From contig NZ_BCWY01000007.1 of assembly GCF_001894825.1 (NCBI RefSeq), forward strand, positions 1 through 64,000: a DNA stretch of 64,000 bases, given 5' to 3'. The DNA comes from Rhodococcus jostii NBRC 16295 (GTDB lineage: Bacteria > Actinomycetota > Actinomycetes > Mycobacteriales > Mycobacteriaceae). The translations under genes were made by a program, and so were the position numbers. Below, piece by piece: positions 45,738 through 55,441 of this stretch. The notes under the pieces are model-generated. The model saw only the letters and a program-made list of their open reading frames with translations, did no database searches and was not told the origin of the DNA. How positions within the stretch are numbered: position 1 is the stretch's first letter; every line of letters begins with the position of its first letter.

Positions 45738-46915
45738 GGGTGGCTGCGAAAGAGAACCATTCGCGGCGCGGAGGCGGGTACGTCTCCTCCTGGCGTGATG
45801 ACGAGGTCCGAGCGGTCGGGTCGCTGGCGGAGAAGTTCTTCACCGACCTACTCGCCCATCGGGAGCGGTGGGAGGCCCAGCACCAGGTCGACCCCGAGAT
45901 CTGGGCGAAGGCCGGAGAATTGGGCCTGCTGTGTTGCTCGATCCCCGAGGAGTACGGCGGCGGTGGTGGGACCTTCGCGCACGACCTCGCGGTTCTGGAG
46001 GCACAGTCGCTCGTGGGAGAGCTGTCCTTCGGCAACGCCGTGCACAGCGGCGTCGTCGCGCACTACCTTCTCGCCTACGGCACCGAGGAACAGCGATACC
46101 GGTGGCTTCCGGGCATGGCCTCCGGCGAACTGATCGCGGCAGTCGCGATGAGCGAGCCCAGCGGCGGTTCGGACCTGAAGAACCTCAAGACCAAGGCCGT
46201 GCGAGAAGGCGACAGCTACGTCGTGAACGGGGCGAAGACCTTCATCTCCAACGGCGCGACCGCCGACCTCGTCCTGCTCGCGGTCAAGACCGACACTTCT
46301 GCAGGGGCACGGGGCATCTCGTTGCTCCTGGTGGAGACCGCCGACTGCCCAGGTTTCACCCGAGGACGCGTCCTCGACAAGGTCGGCCTCCCCGGTCAGG
46401 ACACCGCGGAGCTGTTCTTCGAAGACGTTCGCGTTCCGACCGAGCACCTGCTCGGCGAGGTCGAAGGCCAGGGCTTCGCCCAATTGATGTCGTTGCTGCC
46501 GCAAGAGCGCCTCTACATCGGGCTCCAAGCCGTCGCAGGCATGGAGACCGCGCTGGCGGAGACGATCACCTATGTGAAGAGCCGACAGGCGTTCGACCAG
46601 ACGATCTTCGACTTCCAGAACACCAAGTTCGTGCTGGCCGAATGCGCGACCGTGACGCACGCGTCCCGCGTGTTCATCGACTCCTGCATCCAGAGACACC
46701 TCGACGGCGGCCTCGACTCCGCCACCGCCGCCATGGCCAAGTGGTGGCTCACCGAGCAGCAAGGCGAAGTCATCGACAAGTGCGTCCAGCTCTTCGGCGG
46801 CTACGGCTACATGCGGGAGTACAAGATCGCGCGAATGTACGCCGACGCACGCGTGCAGCGGATCTACGGGGGCTCGAACGAGACCATGAAAGACATCGTC
46901 GCCCGCTCCCTCTGA
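45734..46915 (+). CDS. Acyl-CoA dehydrogenase (LCAD/IVD type)
   Basis: A 393-residue FAD-dependent dehydrogenase. AVAMSEPSGGSDLKNLKTKA and VNGAKTFISNG form the beta domain. The base is probably the Glu of LLPQERLYIG, as in long-chain and isovaleryl-CoA dehydrogenases, because the C-terminal site reads IYGGSNETMKDI rather than YEG. ATG 45734 overlaps the synthetase stop by four bases and has GGAGG upstream. It is the second step of this beta-oxidation operon. Confidence 0.92.
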   Translation: MRVAAKENHSRRGGGYVSSWRDDEVRAVGSLAEKFFTDLLAHRERWEAQHQVDPEIWAKAGELGLLCCSIPEEYGGGGGTFAHDLAVLEAQSLVGELSFGNAVHSGVVAHYLLAYGTEEQRYRWLPGMASGELIAAVAMSEPSGGSDLKNLKTKAVREGDSYVVNGAKTFISNGATADLVLLAVKTDTSAGARGISLLLVETADCPGFTRGRVLDKVGLPGQDTAELFFEDVRVPTEHLLGEVEGQGFAQLMSLLPQERLYIGLQAVAGMETALAETITYVKSRQAFDQTIFDFQNTKFVLAECATVTHASRVFIDSCIQRHLDGGLDSATAAMAKWWLTEQQGEVIDKCVQLFGGYGYMREYKIARMYADARVQRIYGGSNETMKDIVARSL

Positions 46916-47023
46916 CCCCGTGCGAACACATCGTGCGAGCCCACCCCGCCGCTCGACAGCGACACAACGGCGAACGATCCCCTTGGGACGGGATTACCAC
47001 TGAACCGACAGGAGCAACGTCCA

Positions 47024-47134
47024 ATGAGCACCCAGACCGCTTCCGAGCGCCTCGCCACGAGGCCGCTGAGGGTCGACGCGACCGCGTCCGGCGAGCCCAG
47101 ACCGCATGCCGTGGTGGGAGGTGGGCCGCGATGA
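47024..47134 (+). CDS. 36-residue ORF coupled to enoyl-CoA hydratase
   Basis: ATG 47024 has AGGAG nine bases upstream, and the ORF ends in an ATGA overlap with the hydratase. The product (beginning MSTQTASERLATRPL) resembles no family I know. It parallels the 38-codon ORF before the hydratase at 28067. It may be a leader for coupled translation or a truncated gene start. Confidence 0.5.
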   Translation: MSTQTASERLATRPLRVDATASGEPRPHAVVGGGPR

Positions 47135-47877
47135 CCGACCAGCTCGTCCGGTGCGAGACTCACGACCGGACCGCCGTCCTCACACTCGACCGGCCCGAGT
47201 CGCGCAACGCCCTCAACGGCCCGGTGCTCCAGCAGCTGACTACCGCGATGGCGGCGGCCGACCAGGACGACGCCGTCGACGCGATCGTGCTCACCGGCGC
47301 CGACCCCGCGTTCTGCGCCGGCATCGACCTCAAGGCAGTCGCCGCCCAGGACCCCCACCTGTTGAGACTCGTGGGAGCAGCCTCGCACGCGCCGTGGCCG
47401 GCGACCGCCAAACCGGTCATCGGCGCCATCAACGGCTCCGCGGTCACGGGCGGGCTCGAGGTCGCATTGCACTGCGACTTCCTGATCGCCTCCGAGCGCG
47501 CCACCTTCGCCGACACCCACGCCCGGGTCGGGGTGCTGCCCTGCTGGGGTCTGACCGTCCTGCTGCCGGCCGCAGTCGGCCGCCGCACCGCGATGAGGAT
47601 GAGCATGACCGGCGAACCCCTCGATGCGGCAGCCGCCCACGCCGCCGGACTCGTCACCCAGGTCGTCGCCCACGACGACCTCATCCCCGCCGCGCTTTCC
47701 GCCGGTGCCCAGATCTCACGCAGCCACGCCCTGGCCGCACGAACCCTGCTGGCGTCCTACCGACGAGCCGACCGGGCCATCCGCGACGCCGGCTACGACG
47801 TCGAGAGCCATACAGCGCAGAACTGGAACACGATCGCCCACGCCGGCGCGACGCGACGACCCGCCACGCCGGGCTGA
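47131..47877 (+). CDS. Enoyl-CoA hydratase
   Basis: A 248-residue crotonase. LDRPESRNALNGPVLQQL, FCAGIDLKAV (oxyanion hole), GAINGSAVTGGLEVALHCDF and FADTHARVGVLPCWGLTVLL are typical, although the second catalytic glutamate position (GVLPCWG) is not obvious. It lies in the synthetase/dehydrogenase operon and should hydrate the enoyl-CoA product. The 3' neighbour is a cupin protein. Confidence 0.92.
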   Translation: MTDQLVRCETHDRTAVLTLDRPESRNALNGPVLQQLTTAMAAADQDDAVDAIVLTGADPAFCAGIDLKAVAAQDPHLLRLVGAASHAPWPATAKPVIGAINGSAVTGGLEVALHCDFLIASERATFADTHARVGVLPCWGLTVLLPAAVGRRTAMRMSMTGEPLDAAAAHAAGLVTQVVAHDDLIPAALSAGAQISRSHALAARTLLASYRRADRAIRDAGYDVESHTAQNWNTIAHAGATRRPATPG

Positions 47878-47959
47878 ACTGCCGATCAACTCGTTCAGCT
47901 CACGCACCGCCTCATCCCATCACCTCACCAACAGCACCTACGTCAAGGAGAGACACATC

Positions 47960-48481
47960 ATGAGCAGTTCGGACGAGCTCGTCGGCCGTTGCGTCGTCAC
48001 CGGGATCGAGGACGGTCGCTCCACCATCATCAGCGACGGCCCGGGCGCGACCCGGTTCGTGACCCCGATGTTCGGCGCGGTCGACCTGTGGCAGGTCGAC
48101 GCCCTCCCGGCGGCAGTCGGCTCGGAAAGCACCCTGGGCGAGACGATCGTGCTCGACCCACCGGCAGGCGGGCTCGTGGTGCGGATGCTCCGGTTCCCTC
48201 CGGACGCCGAATGGCAAGGCACCGACGCCTTCGCCGACGCGATGGGCGAGGTCGGCGCCGGCGACGCCCACGTCGACAGCGACGTCCCCGGGATGCACGT
48301 CACCGACACGGTCGACGTCCTGACCGTCGTGGAGGGCGAGATCTACGTCGTCCTGGAGGAAACAGAGACCCTGCTCCGGGTCGGCGACTCCGTGGTGCAG
48401 CGAGGCACCAAGCACGCGTGGAGCAACCGGTCCGAGCGGCCCGCTGTGCTCGTCGCGACCATGATGTCCACCACCCGCTGA
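47960..48481 (+). CDS. Cupin-domain protein
   Basis: A 173-residue protein with a C-terminal single cupin barrel: DTVDVLTVVEGEIYVVLEE, then LRVGDSVVQRGTKHAWSNRS with the usual His. The N-terminal 80 residues precede the barrel. ATG 47960 has AAGGAG upstream. It is the last gene of the operon controlled by the tandem TetR. Small cupins of this kind are often found in aromatic or steroid catabolic operons without a known reaction. Confidence 0.85.
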   Translation: MSSSDELVGRCVVTGIEDGRSTIISDGPGATRFVTPMFGAVDLWQVDALPAAVGSESTLGETIVLDPPAGGLVVRMLRFPPDAEWQGTDAFADAMGEVGAGDAHVDSDVPGMHVTDTVDVLTVVEGEIYVVLEETETLLRVGDSVVQRGTKHAWSNRSERPAVLVATMMSTTR

Positions 48482-49272
48482 GGAGCAGACCTTCGCGGAC
48501 CGAACGTCACGCGCTCCGCCGGTGGGTACACCTCGCGCTGTCTTTCGCTCGGAGACCGACGTCGGCTCGGTCCGGTAAGCCTTCTCGGGTTCCTCCGTGG
48601 CAGCGGGCTCTTGTTGGGCGTCGTGGTGCCGGAACACCATGCGGGCATTCGTGGCATTGAGCGCGCACAGCATGTTCGCCGCGCGCAGCCGTTCCCACCC
48701 GATGCGGTCTCCCCGGGACGAGCCCGCCGACCTCGATATCGGACGCTTCCGGTCTTTCGCTACCGGCGAGGACAGCGTGGCCTACGAGGACCGGTTCGTG
48801 TCGATCCTCGACATCTCGGAGGGGTGCGGGTGCCGACACTGGCGGAGTCGACGGCGCCTGTGCCGCGCCGGCCGGAAGCAGCTTTCGTCCACAGGTCAGG
48901 GAAGAATTCGTGATCGTATGATCCCGAGGACGGGCGCCCTTTTGCCCCCTCGAGCCCTTCACGGTCGCGCACCCGGACCCTGCTCCGCAGTGCGCCTCAT
49001 TGATGATGCCAAGCGAATCCAGACTGACGACAAGCGAATCCAGGCTGAGGTACTCCGTCACTTCGCGAGACGCTGCGAGGGGCCGAGCCCAGTTCACGAT
49101 GTCCCCTGCATGGTCCGGCTGAGAAGATCCGAAGTGATGGTCCATCCGGTGGCGGCGAGCCATCGTTGCACCGCACGGTCAGCTCGCCGTTCTCGGCCCG
49201 CTTGGCGAGTGACCCGGTGAGGATGGGGCAGTCGCCGCAGATGCCGCAGGCGATGTCGAAGGTTTAGCCAGA
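48482..49272. other. Decayed region, no intact gene
   Basis: About 800 bases with only broken frames. On the minus strand one stretch near 48640 reads MLCALNATNARMVFRHHDAQ, which looks coding but which I cannot place. No promoter, RNA gene or complete ORF is convincing. Confidence 0.5.
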
Positions 49273-49595
49273 TCACCGCGAGGACAGCGCTCTGGTGGGC
49301 TGCCTCGGCGCCCGTAGCACTTTCAGCATGCCCGCGATCAGCACGACGGTGTGATCGTCTGCGTCGTACAGGCGTTGCGCGAGTTCGATCTGGTCCGTGC
49401 CGAGCTTCGACGGCCGCCCGGACCGACAGCCACCAACCGCGCGCCGAATGTCACCTCCACCAGAAACCGGCCCGCATCCCCGGGATCCGCACCCTCACGG
49501 AAGTCGCCTTCGGTAATCGCGCGGTCCGCCAAGGCCCGGTACGTCGCGGTCCACCGGCCGACGACCGCACGGGCTGTCCCGTCGACGCCGCCCAC
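49273..49595 (-). pseudogene. Joined remnants: possible TetR C-terminus and resolvase HTH
   Basis: From about 49595 to 49420 the minus strand reads TARAVVGRWTATYRALADRA and GRFLVEVTFGARLVA, like the end of a TetR regulator. In a neighbouring frame from about 49420 to the stop at 49273 it reads GRPSKLGTDQIELAQRLYDA then DDHTVVLIAGMLKV, the C-terminal helix-turn-helix of a serine resolvase/invertase with a corrupted last helix. Both are fragments. A dyad TTCACATGTGTGAA lies just upstream (49622-49635). Confidence 0.5.
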
Positions 49596-49680
49596 CTCTT
49601 GGCCGAGGCGGGAACCGGCGCTTCACATGTGTGAACCACCCGCCGGACACCGAGAGTATCGACGAGTGGTTGTGCACAGA

Positions 49681-51024
49681 CTATGCCTTGGTGCGGATGA
49701 GCTCTCGGTCCCGCTCTGGGTTCGCGAACACCAGCACCAGGATTGCGGCGAGGGCACCGAGGATCCCGATGCCTTGGAACGTCAAGGCATACCCGTCGCC
49801 GGCGGTGGCGGCATTATCGACGATGACACCGGTCGCGTACGGGGCGACCAGCCCGCCGATGGCGGCGAGTGCCATGAACACACCCATTGTGCCGGCGGTC
49901 TGCTGCGGCGGGCACAGCTCGGAGATCGCGGCGCTTACGAGCGGAAGGGCGATCATTCCACACCCGTACCCGATCGAGAGCACCACGACAGCGAGCACTG
50001 GGATCTCTATCAGGGGTAACGCGGCCAGAACTGCACCACAGAGAAGGACACCGGTGCACGGCACGATGACGCGGACGAGCCGCGAGGTGGCGCCTCGCTG
50101 GATCAGCTGGTCGGTGACCGAGCCGGAGGTGACCATCAGGAACAGTGCCACGATGGAGGGTGCGGCGAACATCGATCCGGCTTGCAATCTCGTATAGCCA
50201 AGGCCCTGCTCGAAGTAGGACGGCAGCCAGGTCAGTACGACCGTCGTCAGCGCATACATGACCATCGCCAGAACTGCGATGCTCACGAACGTGCGCGACA
50301 GGAAGATGCGACGCCAGGGAACAGACAGCTCGGTGTGCGCGAGAGCACTGACACCGTCCGAACTTGTTGCGACAGCGACGGTCTCCACCGCCTTGCCGGT
50401 GAACGGACCGTCTTTCCAGCCGATCAGCCAGCACACGACCCACACCATCCCGAGACCGGACAGCGCCACGATCGCTGCCCGCCAACCGAATTGGATGGTC
50501 ACGAAAGTGAGGATCGGCGCGAGGGCGATCTTCGCGATGGATGCGGAGCCCAGGAGCAGCGCGCTTGGCAGACCACGCTTGGCCGGCGGGTGCCAGGAGT
50601 ACGTGGCGGTGTGCATGAGCGCGGAGCCCGGCCCCTCGGCCAGTCCGAGCAGCATCCTGCTGACGATGAGCACTGTCAGGCTCGCGGCGATCACGAGCGG
50701 CAGCATGACCAGCGACCATGCCGCAGCGAGTGCAAGCAGTGCCCAGCGCAGCGTGAGGTACCTGGCCAACGGGCCGGCAAGGAACCCGCCGACGGTAAAC
50801 GTAACGAAGAACAGCGAGCCGACGAGCCCGATCTGGGCGTGATCGAGCCCGAGGTCGTGCGCGAGCGGCTGAGCGACGATGCCGAGGACGGCCTTGTCCG
50901 CATAGTTGACGACGTAGAGGAAGAGGACGAGGCCCGTCATCCCCCACGCACGTGTGGTGGTCGTCGGAGAGTCCTGCGCGGCGCCCGCGTCCGCGCGGTC
51001 GACGGAAAAGTTGGCTGTGGCCAT
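49681..51024 (-). CDS. MFS transporter of the TCGACA-regulon
   Basis: A 447-residue 12-helix major facilitator. YVVNYADKAVLGIVAQPLAH and GLAEGPGSALMHTATYSWHP are ACS-type signatures and make it a paralogue of the transporter at 26531. ATG 51024 follows GAAGGA. A 28-bp perfect palindrome lies about 100 bp upstream and contains the core motif also found in front of the TetR gene and the large beta-oxidation operon. It probably imports that pathway's substrate. Confidence 0.92.
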   Translation of the reverse strand: MATANFSVDRADAGAAQDSPTTTTRAWGMTGLVLFLYVVNYADKAVLGIVAQPLAHDLGLDHAQIGLVGSLFFVTFTVGGFLAGPLARYLTLRWALLALAAAWSLVMLPLVIAASLTVLIVSRMLLGLAEGPGSALMHTATYSWHPPAKRGLPSALLLGSASIAKIALAPILTFVTIQFGWRAAIVALSGLGMVWVVCWLIGWKDGPFTGKAVETVAVATSSDGVSALAHTELSVPWRRIFLSRTFVSIAVLAMVMYALTTVVLTWLPSYFEQGLGYTRLQAGSMFAAPSIVALFLMVTSGSVTDQLIQRGATSRLVRVIVPCTGVLLCGAVLAALPLIEIPVLAVVVLSIGYGCGMIALPLVSAAISELCPPQQTAGTMGVFMALAAIGGLVAPYATGVIVDNAATAGDGYALTFQGIGILGALAAILVLVFANPERDRELIRTKA

Positions 51025-51121
51025 GAGAATCCTTCATGAGGTTCGGGTCGGAATCAGTAGTCGAGTGAGGCCTTACGCATTTCCTGCAGAAATGGCGGTG
51101 CTCAGTCGGGGTCGGCCATCT

Positions 51122-51149
51122 TCTATTTCGACATCACTGTCGAAATAGA
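51122..51149. promoter_or_regulatory. TetR operator upstream of the MFS gene
   Basis: Perfect 12-bp arms (left TCTATTTCGACA) around TCAC. The core TCGACA-N4-TGTCGA recurs perfectly at 61889 and 61979 and with one mismatch at 52422. Confidence 0.75.
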
Positions 51150-51593
51150 GATTAAAGTGATCGCGGTCACTCGTCAACCCCCGGTGCGGCCACGGGTCGG
51201 CGGCAGAGGTGACGTCGAAAACCGTTCGCATTCAGGACATTGCACCGATCGGTCCCCGTCGCCATTCCCGATGTCCTGGAGGATGTTCCACCGCCGGGGA
51301 GCCCGCGAGGAGGGTCGCCTCGAGATCAGCCGAACTCGACGACGAGGCCAGGCATGACAAGCGGAAGCATCCACGAACGCCGCGTGCGGCGGCATGCCCC
51401 ACTGGCCAGAACAGCCAGGGATATTCAACCAATCGCCCAGTCCAGCCGTCCTATTCACGGCTCACTGTGCATAATTGGTTGCCGACCCCGGGCGGCCGGA
51501 CGAGTTTCCACGATCCGCACCGTCGAATGTCATCGGATGCCGACTTGAAAAAGAAGCCGCCGGGCCAGCGCGCAGCCGCCCCGAGTGGACAGG
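51150..51593. other. No gene recognised
   Basis: About 440 bases between the MFS operator and the end of the TetR gene, with no convincing ORF, RNA or hairpin. Confidence 0.55.
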
Positions 51594-52373
51594 TTACGCG
51601 GATTCCATCCACTCACCACATGGTTCGTCGCGCAGGTCGAGCACCCGCACCCAAATATCGGTAAGCACTTCGTCATCGCGATCGGGGTGGCTGCTCTTTT
51701 CACCGCCGACGAACCACCAGTAGCACTGGCTGCTCGTCATCGATACCAGGGCGGCAGCCGTACTGGTCGGGTGTATCGCCGGATCCGCGTAGCCCTGCTT
51801 CTGCCACGCCCGTATTCGCCGGGCGACCCGGTCTATGTGGCGCCTGCGGCCGACCTGCCGGAAACTCCCGGTCTCCGCGTCTATGGTCGATACCTGCTCC
51901 ACCAACCCGTAGAACGCCGCGTTCTTCCGATAAACCTCGATGTACCGACGATTGGCTTCACGTAAGTCATCAACCGGGCTCACATGCGCAGGGTCCGCCC
52001 GATACGTGACCGCTTGGTCGATCTGATCGCCCATCTCGGACGTCAAGGCCTGGAACGCATCCAATTTCGACGGGAAGTAGGTGTAGAAGCTTCCCCTCGA
52101 AACATCCGCCTCTCTCACGATGTCTTCGACGTTGACGTCGATGTATCCATCCCGCTCGAAGACCCGACGAGCCGCATCGAGGATTTCTTGACGCCGTCGC
52201 TGACCGCGCGCAGTTCCCTGCCGAGAATGGGTCTCGCGGCGCTTCGCCGCGGTCCCCGCGGGCGTCCATCCCCCACGAGTCCGCGGGCCCTTACCGTTTC
52301 GGTCCCGTGCTGTCGACGGATTTCCCGTTTCCCCTGCATCATTCGAGCTGGGGACACCCTTAGACGACGGCAT
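51594..52373 (-). CDS. TetR-family regulator, probable controller of the side-chain degradation cluster
   Basis: A 259-residue TetR protein with an unusual 55-residue basic, disordered N-terminal extension. The helix-turn-helix is VNVEDIVREADVSRGSFYTY at about residues 80-99. ATG 52373 follows GAAAGGATG. A motif matching the perfect TCGACA-N4-TGTCGA operators with one mismatch lies about 50 bp upstream, so it probably represses itself, the MFS gene and both divergent operons around 62 kb. The ligand is likely an acyl-CoA of the pathway (inference from other FadE-cluster TetRs). Confidence 0.88.
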   Translation of the reverse strand: MPSSKGVPSSNDAGETGNPSTARDRNGKGPRTRGGWTPAGTAAKRRETHSRQGTARGQRRRQEILDAARRVFERDGYIDVNVEDIVREADVSRGSFYTYFPSKLDAFQALTSEMGDQIDQAVTYRADPAHVSPVDDLREANRRYIEVYRKNAAFYGLVEQVSTIDAETGSFRQVGRRRHIDRVARRIRAWQKQGYADPAIHPTSTAAALVSMTSSQCYWWFVGGEKSSHPDRDDEVLTDIWVRVLDLRDEPCGEWMESA

Positions 52374-52418
52374 TGAACATCCTTTCTCCGCCGACCACCG
52401 GCACATCGCACGGGACAT

Positions 52419-52440
52419 AATTCGACATAGTTATCGACTA
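52419..52440. promoter_or_regulatory. TetR operator upstream of its own gene (one mismatch)
   Basis: TCGACA at 52422-52427, four bases, then TATCGA at 52432-52437. It matches the operator at 51122 and the two near 61.9 kb except for one base. Confidence 0.55.
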
Positions 52441-52624
52441 TACCGGGAGGCGGCCCGCAGCAGAACCAGAACACGTTCAGCCTGCAGATGCGGCGCGAAC
52501 CCCTGCGATCCTCCGACAGTTGTCGGACGACGCCGATGGGGACCGCGAACGCGCAGTGCACCGTCGCCTCGGATCAGCATGTGGGGCTCATCTTCAGCGG
52601 CCGAATCGCTCTCGATCTCGGCGA

Positions 52625-53758
52625 TCAGAGCAACTCGAGGATCGTGGCGTTGGCCATTCCCCCGGCCTCGCACATCGACTGCAACCCGTATCGGATCTCG
52701 TTGTCCCGCATGTGATGAACGAGCCGAGTCATCAGGACGGCACCGGACCCACCGAGCGGATGGCCGACGGCGATTGCGCCACCGAGCGGATTCAGCCGAT
52801 CCATGGTCGCACCGGTTTCCTTCTGCCACGCGAGCGGCACGGGTGCGAACGCCTCGTTGATCTCGAACGCGCCGATGTCGTCAACGGTCAGGCCTGCCCG
52901 GCTCAACGCCTTGGCGGTGGCCGCGATCGGCGCCGTGAGCATGATCAGCGGGTCGTCGCCCAGGGCGACCGCTGTATGCACCCGGACAATCGGCTTCCAG
53001 CCCTGCTTGGCCGCGTACTCGCTGGTGGTGATGAGCAGCGCTCCTGAACCGTCCGAGATCTGCGACGAGTTGCCGGCATGGATGACACCGTCCTCTCTGA
53101 AAACCGGTTTCAGGTTGGCCAACGTCTCCAGCGACCCGTTGCGGCGGATGCCCTCGTCCTGGGAAAGCGTGTCGGTGGGGACCATCTGCCGGTCGAACGC
53201 TCCCGAGTCTGCTGCGGCCGCGGCCAGCGCATGGGAGCGGAGGGCGTACTCGTCGAGCTCGGTCCGCGACAGCGACCATTTCTCCGCCACCATCTCGGCA
53301 CCGACGCCTTGGCTGAACTGGTCGACGCCGTAGCGGTGGGTGACCTCGGTCGGGTAGGACTGGCCCAGAATGGTGCCGGCCGATCCCATCGGCACGCGGG
53401 ACATCGCCTCCACTCCACCGGCGACGACAACGTCGTTCTGGCCGGAGATGACGGTGGCCGCGGCGAACGACACTGCCTGCTGGCTGGACCCGCAGGCGCG
53501 GGTCACCGTGGTGCCGGGAACGGTCTCGGGCCACCGCGCCGCGAGCGCCGCGATGCGGGCGATGTTGCCCGACTGCTCCCCGACTTGGCTGACACAGCCC
53601 CAGATCACGTCGTCGACGGTCAGCGGATCCAGGCCGTTGCGCTCCGCGAGGGCGGACAGAGCGTGCGCGGAAAGACGTGCGGGGTGGAACCCGGACAATG
53701 CGCCGTTGCGCCGCCCGATCGGGGTGCGGACGGCATCGACGATAACGGCATCGCGCAT
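52625..53758 (-). CDS. Acetyl-CoA acyltransferase (thiolase)
   Basis: A 377-residue thiolase for the last step of beta-oxidation. The nucleophile Cys89 is in TRACGSSQQA, INEAFAPV is the first histidine-region motif, GHPLGGSGA holds His333, and MCEAGGMANA holds Cys363. Length is at the lower end for the family. It is the most downstream gene of the minus-strand operon that starts at 61760; 44 nt separate it from the CoA ligase. Confidence 0.95.
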   Translation of the reverse strand: MRDAVIVDAVRTPIGRRNGALSGFHPARLSAHALSALAERNGLDPLTVDDVIWGCVSQVGEQSGNIARIAALAARWPETVPGTTVTRACGSSQQAVSFAAATVISGQNDVVVAGGVEAMSRVPMGSAGTILGQSYPTEVTHRYGVDQFSQGVGAEMVAEKWSLSRTELDEYALRSHALAAAAADSGAFDRQMVPTDTLSQDEGIRRNGSLETLANLKPVFREDGVIHAGNSSQISDGSGALLITTSEYAAKQGWKPIVRVHTAVALGDDPLIMLTAPIAATAKALSRAGLTVDDIGAFEINEAFAPVPLAWQKETGATMDRLNPLGGAIAVGHPLGGSGAVLMTRLVHHMRDNEIRYGLQSMCEAGGMANATILELL

Positions 53759-53802
53759 GGAGTTCTCCTCAGTGACAGGGGTGGATGGGAAGGACAGGCC
53801 GG

Positions 53803-55422
53803 TCAGCGGCTGCTGTCGCCCGAGCTGGATTGGTTGGGCGGTCGTGTCGAATCACCGACGATTGATGCTCGCAGCTCGGCTCTACTCAATTTGCCGGTCG
53901 GCGTTCTCGGTAGGACGCGAAACTCCAGGGTGCGAGGGCATTTGAACCTTGCGAGAGTGGACTTGCAATGTTCGAGCAACTCAGATGCCAGAGCATCACT
54001 GGCATCGCAGCCGGCGGCCGGTTCGACGACTGCGTGTACGGTGGCTCCCCATTCTCGGTCGGGCACACCGATCACGCCGGCGTCCATGACGGCCGGATGA
54101 GTCAGCAGTACCGCCTCGACTTCCGCCGGATAGATGTTGACCCCGCCGGAAATGATCAGATCCGAGCGGCGGTCGGAAAGATACAGCCAGCCGTCCTCGT
54201 CGAAATAGCCGACATCACCGGCGGTGAAGAAGTCGCCCTCCCGCGCCTCTGCGGTCTTGGTCGGATCCTTGTAGTACTCGAAGGACGTGCTGTTGCGGAT
54301 ATAGATTCCGCCGATCTCGCCCGCGGGCAGTTCCCGTCCGTCCGCGTCGAGGATCTTGAGCTCGGCGCCCGGCCACACGCGGCCCACAGTGCCGGGATGT
54401 TCGACCCATTCCTGTGCGGTCACTGATGTACCGCCGCCCTCGGTCGCGGAGTAGTACTCGAACAGGATCGGCCCCCACCACTCGAGCATCGCCCACTTCT
54501 CGTGGACCGGGCACGGGGCAGCGGCGTGGACCACCGCCTCGAGCGAGGTTACGTCGTAGCGGGTGCGCACCTCGGCGGGCAGTGCCAGCAGTCGGTGGAA
54601 CATGGTCGGCACCATGTGGGTGTCGGTCACCCGGTACTTCTCGACGACCTCGAGGAACTCCTCCGGATTCCACTTGTCGAAGAGGATCAGTGGGCGGCCC
54701 ATGTGCAGGGCGCTGATCGCGAACCCGTTCGGTGCAGCATGGTAGAGCGGTGCGACGACGGCGTGCACGCCCGGACCGGGTTTGATGCCGTGCCGTCGTT
54801 CCCGACCGGGAATTGATTCTGCAACGGCGGCTTCCGGTGTCGTCTTCGGATTCTCTTTTCGTACGCCCTTGGGTCGCCCGGTGGTCCCCGAGGTGTAGAG
54901 CATGGACATCCCATGCTGTCGTGCTGCAGGATCAACGTCTCTCTCAGGAAGGCTCGAGGCATCGCGGAAGCCCGGAACCGCTGAACTGGCGAATCGACAG
55001 TGCGCCGCGAGTCCGGCGGCATCTGCAGCCGCTGTTGCGGTGCCGGCGAGGTCCGCCTCGGAGCCGGTGAACAGCGCGCGTGCGTCGCTGTCTCGGACGA
55101 TATAGGTGACCTCGTCGACAGACAGATGCCAGTTGATCGCGGTCAGGTAGAGCCCGATCTGAGACGTCGCCAACTGCACTGCGACGAAAAGGGGTTCGTT
55201 CCGCATCAAGACGGCTACCGATTCGCCCGGTTGGAAACCCAGGTCCAGTAGTTCGCATGCGATCGCGTCCGCCCGACCGAGGAGATCCCCGAATGTGGTC
55301 TGCGCGCCGGCCGGGTCGACGACAGCGATTCGGTAGGGCTGTGCTCGTGCGATCTCCCAGAACCCCAGGGCCCCATCGACACGAGCAGCTGACAACTCGT
55401 CCTGGCTTTGTGTGGTGTTCAC
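53803..55422 (-). CDS. Acyl-CoA synthetase (AMP-forming ligase)
   Basis: A 539-residue ANL-family ligase: MLYTSGTTGRPKGVRKENPK is the ATP loop, LFEYYSATEGGG the acid-binding turn, LSDRRSDLIISGGVNIYP the hinge and RTPTGKLSRAELR the catalytic Lys. It resembles FadD13/FadD17/FadD19-type ligases of steroid and branched-acid catabolism. GTG 55422 follows TTGGAGG; longer readings overlap the upstream gene. It should activate the free acid imported by the pathway. Confidence 0.93.
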   Translation of the reverse strand: MNTTQSQDELSAARVDGALGFWEIARAQPYRIAVVDPAGAQTTFGDLLGRADAIACELLDLGFQPGESVAVLMRNEPLFVAVQLATSQIGLYLTAINWHLSVDEVTYIVRDSDARALFTGSEADLAGTATAAADAAGLAAHCRFASSAVPGFRDASSLPERDVDPAARQHGMSMLYTSGTTGRPKGVRKENPKTTPEAAVAESIPGRERRHGIKPGPGVHAVVAPLYHAAPNGFAISALHMGRPLILFDKWNPEEFLEVVEKYRVTDTHMVPTMFHRLLALPAEVRTRYDVTSLEAVVHAAAPCPVHEKWAMLEWWGPILFEYYSATEGGGTSVTAQEWVEHPGTVGRVWPGAELKILDADGRELPAGEIGGIYIRNSTSFEYYKDPTKTAEAREGDFFTAGDVGYFDEDGWLYLSDRRSDLIISGGVNIYPAEVEAVLLTHPAVMDAGVIGVPDREWGATVHAVVEPAAGCDASDALASELLEHCKSTLARFKCPRTLEFRVLPRTPTGKLSRAELRASIVGDSTRPPNQSSSGDSSR

Positions 55423-55441
55423 TGTGTCCTCCAACCGGTAC

